A stretch of 64,000 nucleotides of DNA, taken from Drosophila persimilis (lineage: Eukaryota; Arthropoda; Insecta; Diptera; Drosophilidae). The translations under genes were made by a program, and so were the position numbers. Below are positions 41,769 through 52,423 of this stretch, piece by piece. The DNA lies in the NCBI RefSeq assembly GCF_003286085.1, contig NW_020825313.1, positions 3,782,001-3,846,000 on the forward strand. The letters are read 5' to 3'. The notes beneath the pieces were generated by a model. The model saw only the letters and a list, made by a program, of their open reading frames with translations. It made no database searches and was not told the origin of the DNA. The number at the start of each line of letters is the position of its first letter. The first letter of the stretch is position 1.

Positions 41769-42620
41769 CTAAAATTTGGCGGAGCAAATGGTGTCAAATT
41801 GAGTTGGGGAGATGCTTATCTTAAACGAGGCTATTTCCCTGGCATAAGAGAAGTTGAATTTCTCCACCTTTAACCCCACGGCTTTTATTTTGCTTTGAAT
41901 AAAAGCAATTATATCATTAGATGTGAGGTCAGGGGCCAGCCGTGAGACAAAAACTAGTCGTTTTGGTGGGACTCCCACCAGTGGTTTCGTCACCACAGGT
42001 CGTGTACCTGTGGTGGCAATATCCGGAGGTCCGGAACGTCTATTTACTGGTGGGATCGGGATAGACGGGACAACTAGCGAACTTGCGGACACCACGGACA
42101 CGGACGCTGCAGACGTACTTGGCTGCACATTCTCCGAGGCGATGAATTCGGCTACCGAATCTGCATCGCCAGCAGCTGTCGTTGCCTTTGGAGTGGCAAA
42201 CGAGATCAACTGCTGCACACTTGGAGTGGTCGGAGTCAGTTTTTCGGCGTCGCACGGCTGAGTGACGGTTGGCACTTGCAGATCCCGCGGAGTGACCTTT
42301 TTGCTCCTCGGAGACTCATTCAGCCGTTTTAAACCGGTAAACTGAGCCTCCATGGCTAGGAGCCGATCGTATTGGTTTTTGAAACCAACGGTCAGCTTCG
42401 TCTGCCTCATGAAAGATACCATGTCTTTCTCCACCGCACGGCATGCCTCGCAACTGTAATGCAAGCCATTACGTTTGGCTATAGCATCACTCACGAGGCC
42501 AGAAAATCCAGCGCATTTTGCGTGCACTACGCTGTCGCAGAGCCAGCAGGGGACATTCGGCTGATCGTGGGTGATCTGCTTCTTACAGGTTTTTTTGGCA
42601 CAGACCACAGCGTATTCCAT
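41769..42620 (-). CDS. CR1 copy B ORF1 (PHD-type zinc-finger protein)
   Basis: 283 codons, open from MEYAVVCAKKTCKKQITHDQ. N-terminal residues 7-60 form a PHD-like Cys/His finger (VCAKKTC..VPCWLCDSVVHAKC..YSCEAC: C-x5-C...C-x2-C...H-x2-C...C-x2-C). A Ser/Thr/Pro/Ala-rich middle follows, then KRLVFVSRLAPDLTSNDIIAFIQSKI..VEKFNFSYAREIASFKISIS, an RRM-like fold common in the ORF1 proteins of CR1/jockey elements. ORF1 binds element RNA. This copy ends at AKF*, 60 bases or so before a remnant of the normal tail. Whether it is full length is not certain. Confidence 0.7.
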   Translation of the reverse strand: MEYAVVCAKKTCKKQITHDQPNVPCWLCDSVVHAKCAGFSGLVSDAIAKRNGLHYSCEACRAVEKDMVSFMRQTKLTVGFKNQYDRLLAMEAQFTGLKRLNESPRSKKVTPRDLQVPTVTQPCDAEKLTPTTPSVQQLISFATPKATTAAGDADSVAEFIASENVQPSTSAASVSVVSASSLVVPSIPIPPVNRRSGPPDIATTGTRPVVTKPLVGVPPKRLVFVSRLAPDLTSNDIIAFIQSKIKAVGLKVEKFNFSYAREIASFKISISPTQFDTICSAKF

Positions 42621-43127
42621 TTTATTATTATTTATTTACAATTATTTGCAAAACAAATTGGTATCAGTCCAATGTGCCAGACAACGCTCAAAGCGGAATT
42701 GGTAAAAAAAGAGAGCAGACTGGAGAGCGGTTATAGCGAGAGCTACTAAACAGAGAGCGCTATTGCTTAGGAAGTTTAAAGAGCGAGAGAGAAAGAACAG
42801 TTTTTGAAGTTGAGGTGATAGCGAGAGAGTGATAAAGCAACAAAAGCTACCAGACGAGAGCGGACTGCAATGCAATGTAATGCGTACTCACTCACTGCAA
42901 CAACACAAACACAAGCACAAGCCGACGCCGAAAAATAAAAAGTTAAATAATGTTTTAACACAAATCAAAAGGCATGCACTCGCGTAATAGAATAGGTTTC
43001 CAGATTGTTGTCTGGTTAGGAAGTATAATTAGAATTTAGTTAGGAAAACACCGGTTGTTTATTCAAAACAAAAGGAAAAAATGCGGAGCGCAAAACAAAA
43101 ACACGTCTAATCACTACGAAAGAGAAC

Positions 43128-43270
43128 GAGATATTTATAAACAAATATATATCAAATATATATCCAATACAACATTTTTAACTGGTTCTCTTTCTATCTT
43201 ATTCTTCAACTAAACTATAGTGCTATCTCTATTTTGCGTAACCTGAAGCTGAAAGTTAATTCATCTATAT
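43128..43270 (-). other. Gypsy element, segment between RNase H and integrase
   Basis: AT-rich continuation of the gypsy element next to the CR1 copy B 5' end; it contains tttata/atatat runs and no clear frame. Confidence 0.35.
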
Positions 43271-44700
43271 CTATAACTGAAACTGTTTTCCTGTTGTTTT
43301 TGTTTTGTTTTTGGTTCGTAACTGAACTCTGGACTTATTGGGGCATCTACTTAAGCCATCTACATAAGGCATGTATTTACCACTTCGATGATTCACTGTG
43401 TAGTCACAATTTTCAAGTTCAATTGCCCATCTAGCAATTTTTGAATTTAAAGTTTTCTTACATAAGGTTAAAGTAAGGGCACCACAATCGGTTGTTATTC
43501 GGAACGGTAATCTTTCAAAGTATATCTTAAATTTATTCAATGAGTAGATTATGGCTAGAGTTTCTAATTCATAACTATGATACCTGTTTTCTGCTTGCGT
43601 TGTTGCTTGAGGAAAAAATATGAGTTCGGATGAAATTTGTGATTTTGTAATAAAATTCCTCTAAACCATTCGGCACAATATAGCGCTAGAACTGGTACTG
43701 AGGCCAGTCTCTCACAGAGATAATTAAATATTGTCACACATTTGTAATCTAGCTGCAATTTCCCTATAGTTTTTGTCAGAGTTTGCAATGGTTAGCAACT
43801 TTCGAGTAACCCGGAATGAATCTCTTGAAGTAAGAAAAGAATCCTAAGCATTTTTGCATATCTGCGGAATTAGTTGGTTTTGGGGAGTTGCTTTATTGTC
43901 GTGGTGTGGTCATTATTTGGCTTAATTCCATCCTTGCTTAATGTGAATTAAAAAATTCTATACTAGTGTAAAAAACACTTGCTTAACTTGATTTCTAGTC
44001 TATATTCTTCTAGGAGGCGTAATACTTTACTTAAGACAACAAAGTGTTCTTCTATAGATTTAGTTCCGATTGCAATGTCATCCATTTATACAACAACATT
44101 TCCTTGTTTTATTAATGTGCCGAATATATTGTTTACAAATCGCTGAAAGACAGCTGATGCATTTCGCAAACCGAATGGCATGCTAAGATATTCGTATTAT
44201 CCGTTTGGTGTCATAAGAGATGTAAATTGAATTGAATTCTCTGCCACTTCACCTGGTGGAAACTACTTTTCAGATCCAGAAGGGAGAAATACTTATTGCC
44301 TTTCATTCTCTCTATGCAATCATTTATAAATGGCAATGGGTACCCATCTCTTACTGTTATCTTATTCAATTGTCTATAAGAAACGCACAGCCTTTTCTCA
44401 CCTGATTTTTTGTTTAACCAGTAAAATTTCGGTGGCATAAGGGGAATCACTCGGTCTAATATGGCCTTTAGCCAGCAATTCTTCAATAAGTTTGTCAACT
44501 AATCTTTTGTCATGATATGAGAGCTTTCTTGGTGTTGAATATATTGGGGCTTGTTTGTAATCAATATTGTAATCCTCAATGTCAATTTCGTCTATATTGT
44601 AAATATTCTGACTATCGGAAGTTTGCTCAATTGTATCTAGAAGCGCATTACTTACCCAATAGCAAGTCTTCTGACATGTATTCATCTGGCATAATATAAA
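43271..44700 (-). pseudogene. Gypsy element: reverse transcriptase and RNase H
   Basis: From 44685: YKQAPIYSTPRKLSYHDKRLVDKLIEELLAKGHIRPSDSPYATEILLVKQK, RLCVSYRQLNKITVRDGYPLPFIND, KYFSLLDLKSSFHQV (catalytic Asp), the YMDD region, where the Tyr codon reads as TAA (44086-44088, antisense), VLRLLEEYRLEIKLSKC, then RNase H FERLPFRITTDCGALTL, LNSKIARWAIELENCDYTVNHRSGKYMPYVDGLSR. These are Ty3/gypsy signatures. Several frameshifts (near 44240, 43950) break it. Confidence 0.85.
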
Positions 44701-44739
44701 ACAAAATCATATTTTCAATGCCATGATAGGTTATGTGTA

Positions 44740-45740
44740 AGTACATTTTTTTTTTAATAAGTGAAAAGATGTGAGGCGCTGACACTACGGAGGCTTGATG
44801 GTAACAGAATATATTTTTTGATGTTTTGGAATGGTAATGTTGAAGCTCTTACAATATTAACGGCACTGCCCGTGTCGAACATAACGGAAAGAATATTTTT
44901 ATAAGTCTTGCGTTTTGGATCAGTGTAAAAATATACTCTTACCTGGTCAAATATTTGAACAAATGGGTATTCGTCGCTGTCTTCATCTCTGGGAGTTTTT
45001 GGTTCCATTGCTGATTTGGTGTACTTTTGCTGTACCTCCAGGCACGTCTTTATAGTGTGGCTGAGAGAGCCGCAACGGAAGCAGGACCCCTTCACACATT
45101 TGGAAGCCTTACAATCTGAAGCGTAGTGTCCAAACAACGAACAATTGTAGCATCGCGTCTCACCATTCGATGTTAATGAAGATTGTATCGAAGCTGAAGA
45201 GATAGTCGATGAGTTCAATTGTGTTTTGTTTTTTGCTCGTAAGTCCGCATATCGATGAGATTTGCTTAATTTCTTAAGCTCGTTGATAGTCTTCGCTCCA
45301 TACAACAAGGCAATGGCTGGTGACGTGTCACGGAAACCATCGATGATAAAGTAGACTGCTTCAATCTCACATACACGTGCACACAACGCCAACTCTAGCA
45401 TCTGCAAAATGTACCCCATAACGGATTTGCCGGAATGTAGAAGTTGCCTGAATGTCTGAAGTTGCATCATAAAATCGGTTGTCGAACATGCTTTATGAAA
45501 TGTTTTCAGAAAGTTGGTTTTAATTTGGTCATAGTTTTCTGAAGTGAGCATGAATGTGTCTGCCTCTGAATTTGGTGGAATTAAAAAGCGTGCGTATCTT
45601 ATCTTGTAGGCGTCAATTTCATCAACAGCAGAACAAGCACGCTCTAATTTTGTAATCCACAAATCAGCGTCTTGGTCCCTCGGATTCGAGAATCAGACCA
45701 TTGCACGGATCACTTCTTTGACGCTGCTACTCTCCGCCAT
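44740..45740 (-). pseudogene. Gypsy element: gag and protease
   Basis: ATG at 45738-45740 (antisense) opens MAESSSVKEVIRAMV; a stop follows, and 45662-44754 stays open for 302 codons. Gag: WITKLERACSAVDEIDAYKIRYARFLI, LLHSGKSVMGYILQMLELA. Two CCHC zinc knuckles: CYNCSLFGHYASDC and CFRCGSLSHTIKTC. Protease: SVMFDTGSAVNIVRAS (D-T-G active site near 44880). The 5' leader is cut by Helitron copy 6 at 45764. Gag and protease share one frame. Confidence 0.85.
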
Positions 45741-45763
45741 TAGTTTTGTGAGAAAAGCCCTTT

Positions 45764-47247
45764 TTATAACCGATACTCAAAATGAGTATAGGGGTATATT
45801 AGATTTGTGGTGAAAGTGGATGTGTATAACGTCCAGAAGGAAGCGTTTCCGTATTTATGTTCTTGATCAGCATCAACAGCCGAGTCGACTGAGCCCTGTC
45901 TGTCTGTCAGTCCCTAAGAGCGCTTAGTGCTCAAAGACTATAAGAGCTAGAGCAACGACATTTTGTATTCGGATTTCTGTGATATGTCACTGTTACAAGT
46001 ATATTTCAAAACTACGCCCCACTCACTCCCGCCCCCACAAAGGACGAAAATCTGTGTCATCCACAACTGCAAGAATACGAGAAAACAAAAAACGCAGAAT
46101 CGTAGAAAATGATTATATCTTCTAAATTACAGACTCTGTACCAGATCGTTTTATTATTATAGCCAGAATGAAACCACTGTTACGAGAATATTTCAAACTT
46201 TGCCCCGCCCACTTTCGCCTCCACAAAGGGCGAAAATCTGTGGCATCCACAATTTCAAAGATACAAGAAAACTGAAAACGCAAAATCGTAGAGGATGACT
46301 ATATGTTGTAGAGTGTAAAATTTTAACCAGGTCGTATAATTATTATAGCCAGAATCAAGAAAACAATTTCATTCTTTCTCGCCCTGTCTCTCTCTAACAC
46401 ACAGGTTTCATGGTCGGTTTTGCCAATTGCAAAATATGAGTTCAAGGATCTCAGAACCCATAAGAGCTAGAGCAACCAAATTTGGTATCCACACTCCTGT
46501 GATATCGGACCTTGACCGTTTTGTCTCAGAATTTCGCCACACCCCCTTCCGCCCCCGCAAAGGACGAAAATCTGGGGCATCCACAAAAAAAGACTATTAA
46601 CGCTAGAGTAACCAAACTTAGTTTCCGCACTCCTGTTAGATCTCACTATAAAACGTATATTTAAAAATTTCGACCCAACCCCTTCCGCTCCCACAAAAGA
46701 CGAAAATCTGTTGCATCCACAATATTGCACATTCGAGAAAACTAAAAACGCAGAATCATAGATCATGACCATATCTATCAGATTGCTGAATCTGGATCAG
46801 ATCGGATCATTTTTGTAGCCAAAAGCAAGAAATCAATTTGCAGTGGCTACGCAGCGGCCGACGTCACGCTCAGACTGATTTTCTGTCTCTCTCGCACGCA
46901 CTCTTTGTTGTGTCGTTTAATATTAGCGGCGTCTGCCGGAGGAGAGCCATACTGACTAAGTATGCACTGTGTGTTTCACTAGCTTATTAATATTGCAAGC
47001 ATCTCTCGTCTCATTTTCGAGCAATTTGTTAGGCGTTCGTTCAGCAAATGAATCAAATATATACAAATAGGTAGAATATTATAGGCTACAATTAGATCAT
47101 ATAGGGGTAGACAGAATAGAATAGATTATATACAATTCAGAAATAAATATAGCGGTCGCGTGCGCGTTACGAGTCATCTAAAAACGGGTATAAATGTAGA
47201 GTTGCGGTCTCCGCAGCAACTCACAACGTTCCCCCTCGTTTTTTTTT
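45764..47247 (+). mobile_element. DINE-1-type Helitron copy 6 with internal duplication and insertion
   Basis: 5' end tataaccgatactc, CTGTCTGTCAG tract, 3' end with GAGTTGC...GCAACTC hairpin and ccccctcgtttttt. About 180 bp from the 'gttacaagtatatttcaaaac' block are repeated: 45985-46168 and 46174-46350. 46963-47186 is foreign, splitting 'ctaagtat' from 'cgggtataa'. It contains a GA-rich tract in antisense (46370-46396). Inserted 24 bases upstream of the gypsy gag start. Confidence 0.85.
46963..47186. other. 224-bp insertion within Helitron copy 6
   Basis: Starts gcactgtgtgtttcactag and ends gagtcatctaaaaa; absent from copies 1-3. AT-rich centre with atagaatagattatata. No TG...CA ends, inverted repeats or target duplication found by eye. 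Could be a short solo LTR or SINE-like sequence. Confidence 0.5.
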
Positions 47248-47515
47248 CGGTTTATAATTTTATGGTGCCAGGCCCACTGGCCAGACGACGGAACTTGTGC
47301 TTGCGATGACGATCGCTGTAGATGTGATTTCTGCTATGCAGACCAGTCTCCCTCGCAGCTCTCGTCAGTGATGAAACATGAGAAAAGAGGGATACAGCGA
47401 TGAAGAGCGTAGGGAGAAGAACCCAAGCAAAACAAATAACAACAAGCTGCGCTATGTTCAGAGATCTGGTCTTTATAACACTTTTTGCTGCAATGGGCAG
47501 GCCGAGCAGCCAGAA
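47248..47515. other. No gene recognised; possible gypsy 5' leader or LTR
   Basis: Position upstream of gypsy gag (on the - strand) beyond Helitron copy 6 suggests that it could be the gypsy leader or LTR. No matching second copy exists at 29281-29805, so this is not proven. Confidence 0.3.
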
Positions 47516-47690
47516 TGAACAAATAAATTTTCAGTGGCTACGCAACGTTTTCCACGGGGCTTACTCATTTCCTCTCTTTCACACACTCTTCCTTGTGCAG
47601 TGTCCACCCTCTGGCGGTAGGAAGCCATACTGAATAGATATCGGGTATAAATGTAGAGCTGCCATTCACAACGTTCCTGCTCGTTTCGTT
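47516..47690 (+). mobile_element. Diverged 3' end of a DINE-1-type Helitron
   Basis: aaattttcagtggctacgcaacg...ctggcggtaggaagccatactgaatagatatcgggtataaatgtagagctgcc...cacaacgttcctgctcgtttcgttttt parallels the last 170 bp of copy 3 with many substitutions, including loss of one hairpin arm. An older subfamily member. Confidence 0.65.
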
Positions 47691-48068
47691 TTTAAACGAT
47701 GAGAAATGCTTTGTTCAATCACTCTCAAAGTTCTTGCCACTTCTTGCTGATGCTGACATTCATATTCATCCAATAGTGCAAATATTAATAGATGTTGACA
47801 TGCAATGACTGCGAGAGAGATGTTGTAGCATCTACACCATGATGGAATTATACAAGGTGGTCTGGTCGGCAAAAAACTGTGCCTTAACTTATGCTAGCAA
47901 TAAGTGCGAGTGAAAGGCACATAGTATAGTGAATGTGAGTGAGACGGCATATGTTGATGTTGATTAACCCTTAACAGGCCCGTGGGGCTTAAATTTAAAA
48001 TAAAATGATTTTACTGATTTATTAAAATTTAAGTTTTATGCAGCCATTAATAATTTTTCTTCAACATT
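47691..48068. other. No gene recognised
   Basis: A gttgacatgcaatgactgc word at about 47793-47812 and 'tctacacc' after it recall the CR1 3' terminus in antisense (compare 38560-38600), but the match is short. The remainder is AT-rich. Confidence 0.35.
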
Positions 48069-48372
48069 TTTATACCCAATACTCAAAATGAGTATAGGGG
48101 TATATTAGATTTGTGGTGAAAATGGATATGTGTAACGTCCAGAAAGAATCGTTTCCGACCCCTTCAAATAATATATATTCTTGATCAGCATCAATAGCCG
48201 AGTCGATTGAGCCCTGTCTTTCTGTTCGTCCTTATAAGCGCCTAGTGCTCAAAAACTATAAGAGCTAGAGCAACGACATTTTATATTCGGACTTCTGGGA
48301 TATGTCACTGTTACAAGTATATTTCAAAACTTCGCCCCGCCCACTTCCGCCCCCACAAAGGGCAAAAATCTG
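48069..48372 (+). mobile_element. DINE-1-type Helitron copy 8, 5' part
   Basis: Starts tatacccaatactcaaaatg and runs through the 'ccgcccacttccgccccc' block to caaagggcaaaaatctgta at 48372, where the 21-bp minisatellite begins. The 3' half is absent. Confidence 0.8.
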
Positions 48373-48655
48373 TATATTTCCGCTAACGGGCAACTTTTCT
48401 CCGCTGGAGGACATCTTATATCCGCTGGTGGAAAACTTATCTGCGCTGGCGCACAACATATCTCCGCTGGCGGACAACGTATCTCCGCTGGCTGACAGCT
48501 TATCTCCGCTGACGGACAACTTTTCTCCGCTGGGGGACATTTTATACACTCTGGTGGAAAACATATCTCTGCTGGCGGAAATTTTGTATCCGCTGGCGAA
48601 CAGTTCTTCTCCGTTGGCGGACATCTTATATCTAGTGGCAGAAAACTTAGTGGAA
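48373..48655. repeat. 21-bp minisatellite, about 13 units
   Basis: Units of the form ccgctggcggacaacttatct start at about 48391 and repeat every 21 bp to about 48650, with many substitutions. Because 21 is divisible by three, long frames are open on both strands: + strand 48302-48661 (SPLADN-like heptads), - strand 48624-48265 (SASGDKL-like) and 48671-48324 (CPPAEIS-like). The frames are a by-product of the repeat; no start context or homology suggests a gene. Tandem arrays inside DINE-1-type elements are known, so it may belong to Helitron copy 8. Confidence 0.85.
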
Positions 48656-51202
48656 AATTAGCACTACACAACTAAGAAACTAAACATGCATTCATGGTAA
48701 TATGGTAGACGGAATTATAATCCGATCATAATACCCTAAACGGTTCATGCAAGGAATAAAATTTCTAGTGAGTCTAATAGGAATCGTGGAGTTTATGCGG
48801 CACAACAGATCAGGGCTGTCTATGTCACCCCCGATCAAGTTGTGCATAAAAATCACACCAAGCATTTTTCTACGGTTAACTAAGGATGGGAGGTTTACTA
48901 ATAGCAGTCTACTAGAGTACAAGCACGCCCATGGCCTTATTTATCATGGTAGAAATGTGTTCAGAAAACTTTAGCTTGGCGTCTATTATAACAGCAAGAT
49001 CATCCACCAGGGTAATTCTCCCAAGAGAACTACCAAATAGGGTATAGGGAGCCAACAAGGGGCTAGAACGATGAAATGTCATAACTTGCATTTCGAGGCA
49101 TTGAGGTGTAACAAGTTTGCACAACACCATGACTGAAAGTTATTGAGATCGGACTACAAGCGAGAATGAAATGAAATGTCCTTATACTGGACACAAAGTT
49201 TAACATCATCCGCATACATAAGTACTCGAGAATATGTTAATACCGAAGGCAAGTCATTAATAAAGAGTGTGAAGAGTAAGGGGCCTAGATGGCTGCCCTA
49301 TGGTACTCCCGAAGAAACCTTTACTGGTGAAGAGAGGGAGTTTTTGAAGAGGACTCTTTGAGACCTGAAACAAAGTTAGTTAGAAATTCATCTCAGGAGG
49401 TTGGACGGATACCCTAAAAAGTAAAGTTGATGTGCTAGAAGGTAATGGTTCACAGAGTCAAATTCTTTACTAAGGTCGGTGTAAAAACCATCCGTCTGTA
49501 AGTTACCTTGAAAGCCTTTAATAATGAAAGTTCTAACAAGTTCGTGGTGGTTGATAGCCGCTTTATAAATCCATGCTAAGTTGGAGATATAAGTGACTTG
49601 CAGAGATGTTGCAAGTGCGTTGTTAAAACCTTCTCAAACAATTTGGGAATAGCGGATAACTTTGCTAATCCTCTATCATTTTTGGCGTCAGACTTGCTAT
49701 CTTTTTTATGGAGAGGAATTATAAATGATTCCTTGCAGATCGGGGGGGAAGCAAGAAGAATCAATGGACAGGGTGAATAGTTTAAGCAAGAGTCCACTCA
49801 GTGCCTCGGCGCAGTACCTGAGTACACAACCTGGAACCCCGTCTGGACCCGGTGAAAACACCGGCTTAACTAGTCGAAGATCATGAAGTAAGGAACATTC
49901 ATTTAACAAGGGACTGAAAATGCCGTTCCACCTCGTTCAACCGTATGGGTACGGATGACCAGAGTAGCTTTCCTCAAAATAGGTGGTTTGGAAAAATTGG
50001 ACAAAAATATCGGCAATTGCCTGATCATTATTTGCCGACGTATTACAAAATGATAGCGAGGATGGGTGTGCGGACATTCCACGCTTACTGTTTACGAAGC
50101 AGTAAAACTGTTTAGGGTCCTGAGAAAAACGTATCCTGCATCGAGATATGTAGTTCTTATAGCATTGAGCACTAAGAACGGAAAAGTTTGATCGCTATTA
50201 CATAGCGAGAGAGAGAGAGTAGGAGAACCAACTTCTTGAAATTTTTTATAGTCCTGTTTTTAAGCTGTTTAGACTGGTCTTTTTGGTGAACTAAGAACGT
50301 TTCCCAGATCTAATCGGAAAAGAAAGCGGGACACAAGAATTAAAAAATGTGCCAAGAGCATTGTACAAAACGTTTGTGCCTTTTATGACATCAGTGCACA
50401 AGTACAAAGCGGACCAATCCCTAATTAGATTATTAAGCTTCGTAAACTCGGCTTTACGAAAGCAACGGACACGTCCAGGTGGCCTTCTCGACCGATCCAA
50501 TACAGTTGGTCCCATATCTAGCGACACTTCGAACGTAGGATGGTAGGCGTCTTCAGGTATAGTGAGCGGAACGGCTCGGGTTAGCAACACTAAGATCGGA
50601 TCCGATACAAAGCACAGATCAAGCAATCGACCCAAGGAATTTTTCAAATGGTTGACTTGAGACAGGGACAGGTCAAGCAAGCCGTCAACAAAGTCATGTC
50701 GGACATGGGGACTAGGTTACTAGACTCGTTTACCGAAGACCAAACAGTTCCTGGCAAGTTGAAGTCACCAAGAACTATCATACGATCTTTATCAGATAGC
50801 GAGGAAGAAACAGCGGTTAAAACGGACAAGTGCTGCTCACAAATTGAAATATCCGAAGAAGGTGGAATATACGAGCAAGTAATGAATATAGCGAAAGCGG
50901 GAAGAATCAGTTATACACACAGGAAATCCAGTTCCTGTTGAACTTGGACTGTGAAGTGTTCCGACGTAAAGTTAGAGTCCACTGCAATCAGAACCCCTCC
51001 TGCACGTCGAGACGAACGGTCGTTTCCAAAAGTTTTATACCGGCCTGTTAAAACCTCGGAACTAAGAATGTCTGGCTTTAACCAGGTAAACCGGCTTTCA
51101 GTAAACACAATACCGTGGGAAGCAAATCCTACACTATCCCGGAAAAGAATGCTGAGCTTACTACGCAAGACTTTAACATTCCTTTAACATACTAAAAGGG
51201 AG
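48656..51202 (-). mobile_element. CR1-like copy C, ORF2 part, degenerate
   Basis: Antisense CR1 ORF2. From 51168: LSILFRDSVGF..TWLKPDILSSEVLTGRYKTF, LGDFNLPGTVWSSVNES (50829 frame), LLDLCFVSDPILVLLTRAVPL (50680 frame), FIIPLHKKDSKSDAKN, an antisense YADD region at 49203-49225, and RSSPLLAPYTLFGSSLGRITL (49130 frame). A deletion of about 430 bp separates 48920 from its neighbour. It is truncated at its 5' end and abuts the 5' end of copy D at ~51203-51212, so the two stand head-to-head. Confidence 0.85.
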
Positions 51203-51584
51203 ACAAAAGACTCGTTCTCTTTCGTAGTGATCAGACGCGTTTTTGTTTTGCGCTCCGCATTTGTTTCTTTTTGTTTTGAATAAACAGCCGGTGTTTTCCT
51301 AAATAAACTTTAATTAACTTCCTAACCAGCCAACAATCTGGAAACCAGTGAGTGAGTACGCATAACATTGCAATGCAGTCCGCTCTTGTCTGGTAGCTTT
51401 TGTTGTGTTATCACTCTCTCCCTATCACCTAAACTTAAATAACTGTTCTTTCTCTCTCGCTCTCGTAACTTTCTGTTCAGTAGCTCTCTCTCGCTCTCAT
51501 TAGCTGCTGCTGCAACTGTTCTCTGTTTGATAGCCATTTGTTTTGAAATATTATTTTATTTTAATTTTGTTCAAATTTTTTATT

Positions 51585-52401
51585 ATGGAGTTTTCTGTTG
51601 TATGTGCCAAAAAATCATGCAATAAGCAGATCACCCACGATCAGCCGATTATCCCCTGCTGGCTCTGCGACAGCGTAGTGCACGCAAAATGCGCTGGATT
51701 TTCTGGCCTTGTGAGTGATACCATTTCAAAGCGTAATGGTTTGCACTACAGTTGCGAGTCATGCCGTGCGGTGGAGAAAGATTTAGTAGCTTTTATGAGG
51801 CAGATGCGAAGTGGCTTTAAGGGATCTACAAGTACCAATAGTCGCTCAGCCGCTGGTTGTCAAAAATCGGACTCCGACCACGCAAAGTGTACAGCAGCTG
51901 ATTTCATTTGCCATCCCAAGGGCAACGACAGCTGCTGGCGAAGCAGATTCGGTTGCCGAATTCATCGCTTCGGAGAATGTGCAGCCAAGTACGTCTGCAG
52001 CGTCCGTGTCCGTAGTGTTCGCAAGCTCACTAGTTGTCCCGTCCATCCCGATTCCACCAGTAAATAGACGTTCCGGACCTCCGGATATTGTCACCACAGG
52101 TACTAGGCCTGTGGTGCCCAAACCACTAGTGGGAGTCCCACCAAAACGACAAGTTTTTGTCTCACGGCTGGCCCCTGACCTCACATCTAATGATGTAATT
52201 GCTTTTATTCAAAGCAAAATAAAAGCCGTGGGGTTAAAGGTGGAGAAATTCAACTTCTCTTATGCCAGGGAAATAGCCTCGTTTAAGATAAGCATCTCCC
52301 CAACTCAATTTGACACCATTTGCTCCGGCCAAAATTTGGCGGCCAAAATTTGGTGGTGTAGGAGTTTAAGGCTAAGAAGAACAATAGGCCCCCCAAACTA
52401 A
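51585..52401 (+). pseudogene. CR1 copy D ORF1
   Basis: MEFSVVCAKKSCNKQITHDQ opens the PHD-like finger (PCWLCDSVVHAKC...YSCESC), as in copy B. About 100 bp are missing after MRQM/RSGF relative to copy B (the segment TKLTVGF..SKKV), which shifts the frame; the rest reads in the 51811-52401 frame: LQVPIVAQPL, QPSTSAASVSVV, RQVFVSRLAPDLTSNDVIAFI, FNFSYAREIASFKISIS. Confidence 0.8.
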
Positions 52402-52423
52402 CTTCTCTTTTAGTAACGTATCA

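Larger units (their letters stand above)
38563..43127 (-). mobile_element. CR1-like retrotransposon copy B, near full length
   Basis: About 4.56 kb, from a 5' end shared with copy D (TCGTTCTCTTTCGTAGTGAT, antisense end at ~43127) to the 3' terminus gcatgtcaa (38563). It contains a 5' UTR (42621-43127, GA-rich), ORF1 (42620-41769) and ORF2 (~41600-38843). It lies between the RNase H and integrase parts of the gypsy element. The ORFs suggest the CR1 clade (PHD-type finger in ORF1, no RNase H), and the DMCR1A family of Drosophila is the likely relative. Confidence 0.85.

Noticed and set aside
41923-42261. 112-codon + strand frame (and its mirror at 51846-52184)
   Set aside because: Antisense shadow of the low-complexity middle of CR1 ORF1.
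47795-47850. CR1 3' terminus in antisense
   Set aside because: Only about 18 bases (gttgacatgcaatgactgc) match; too short to call an element.
48373-48655. CRISPR-like array
   Set aside because: Units are contiguous 21-mers with no spacers, in a eukaryotic sequence.
48302-48671. Three overlapping 115-119-codon frames as genes
   Set aside because: They follow from a 21-bp tandem repeat whose length is divisible by three; no homology and no start context.
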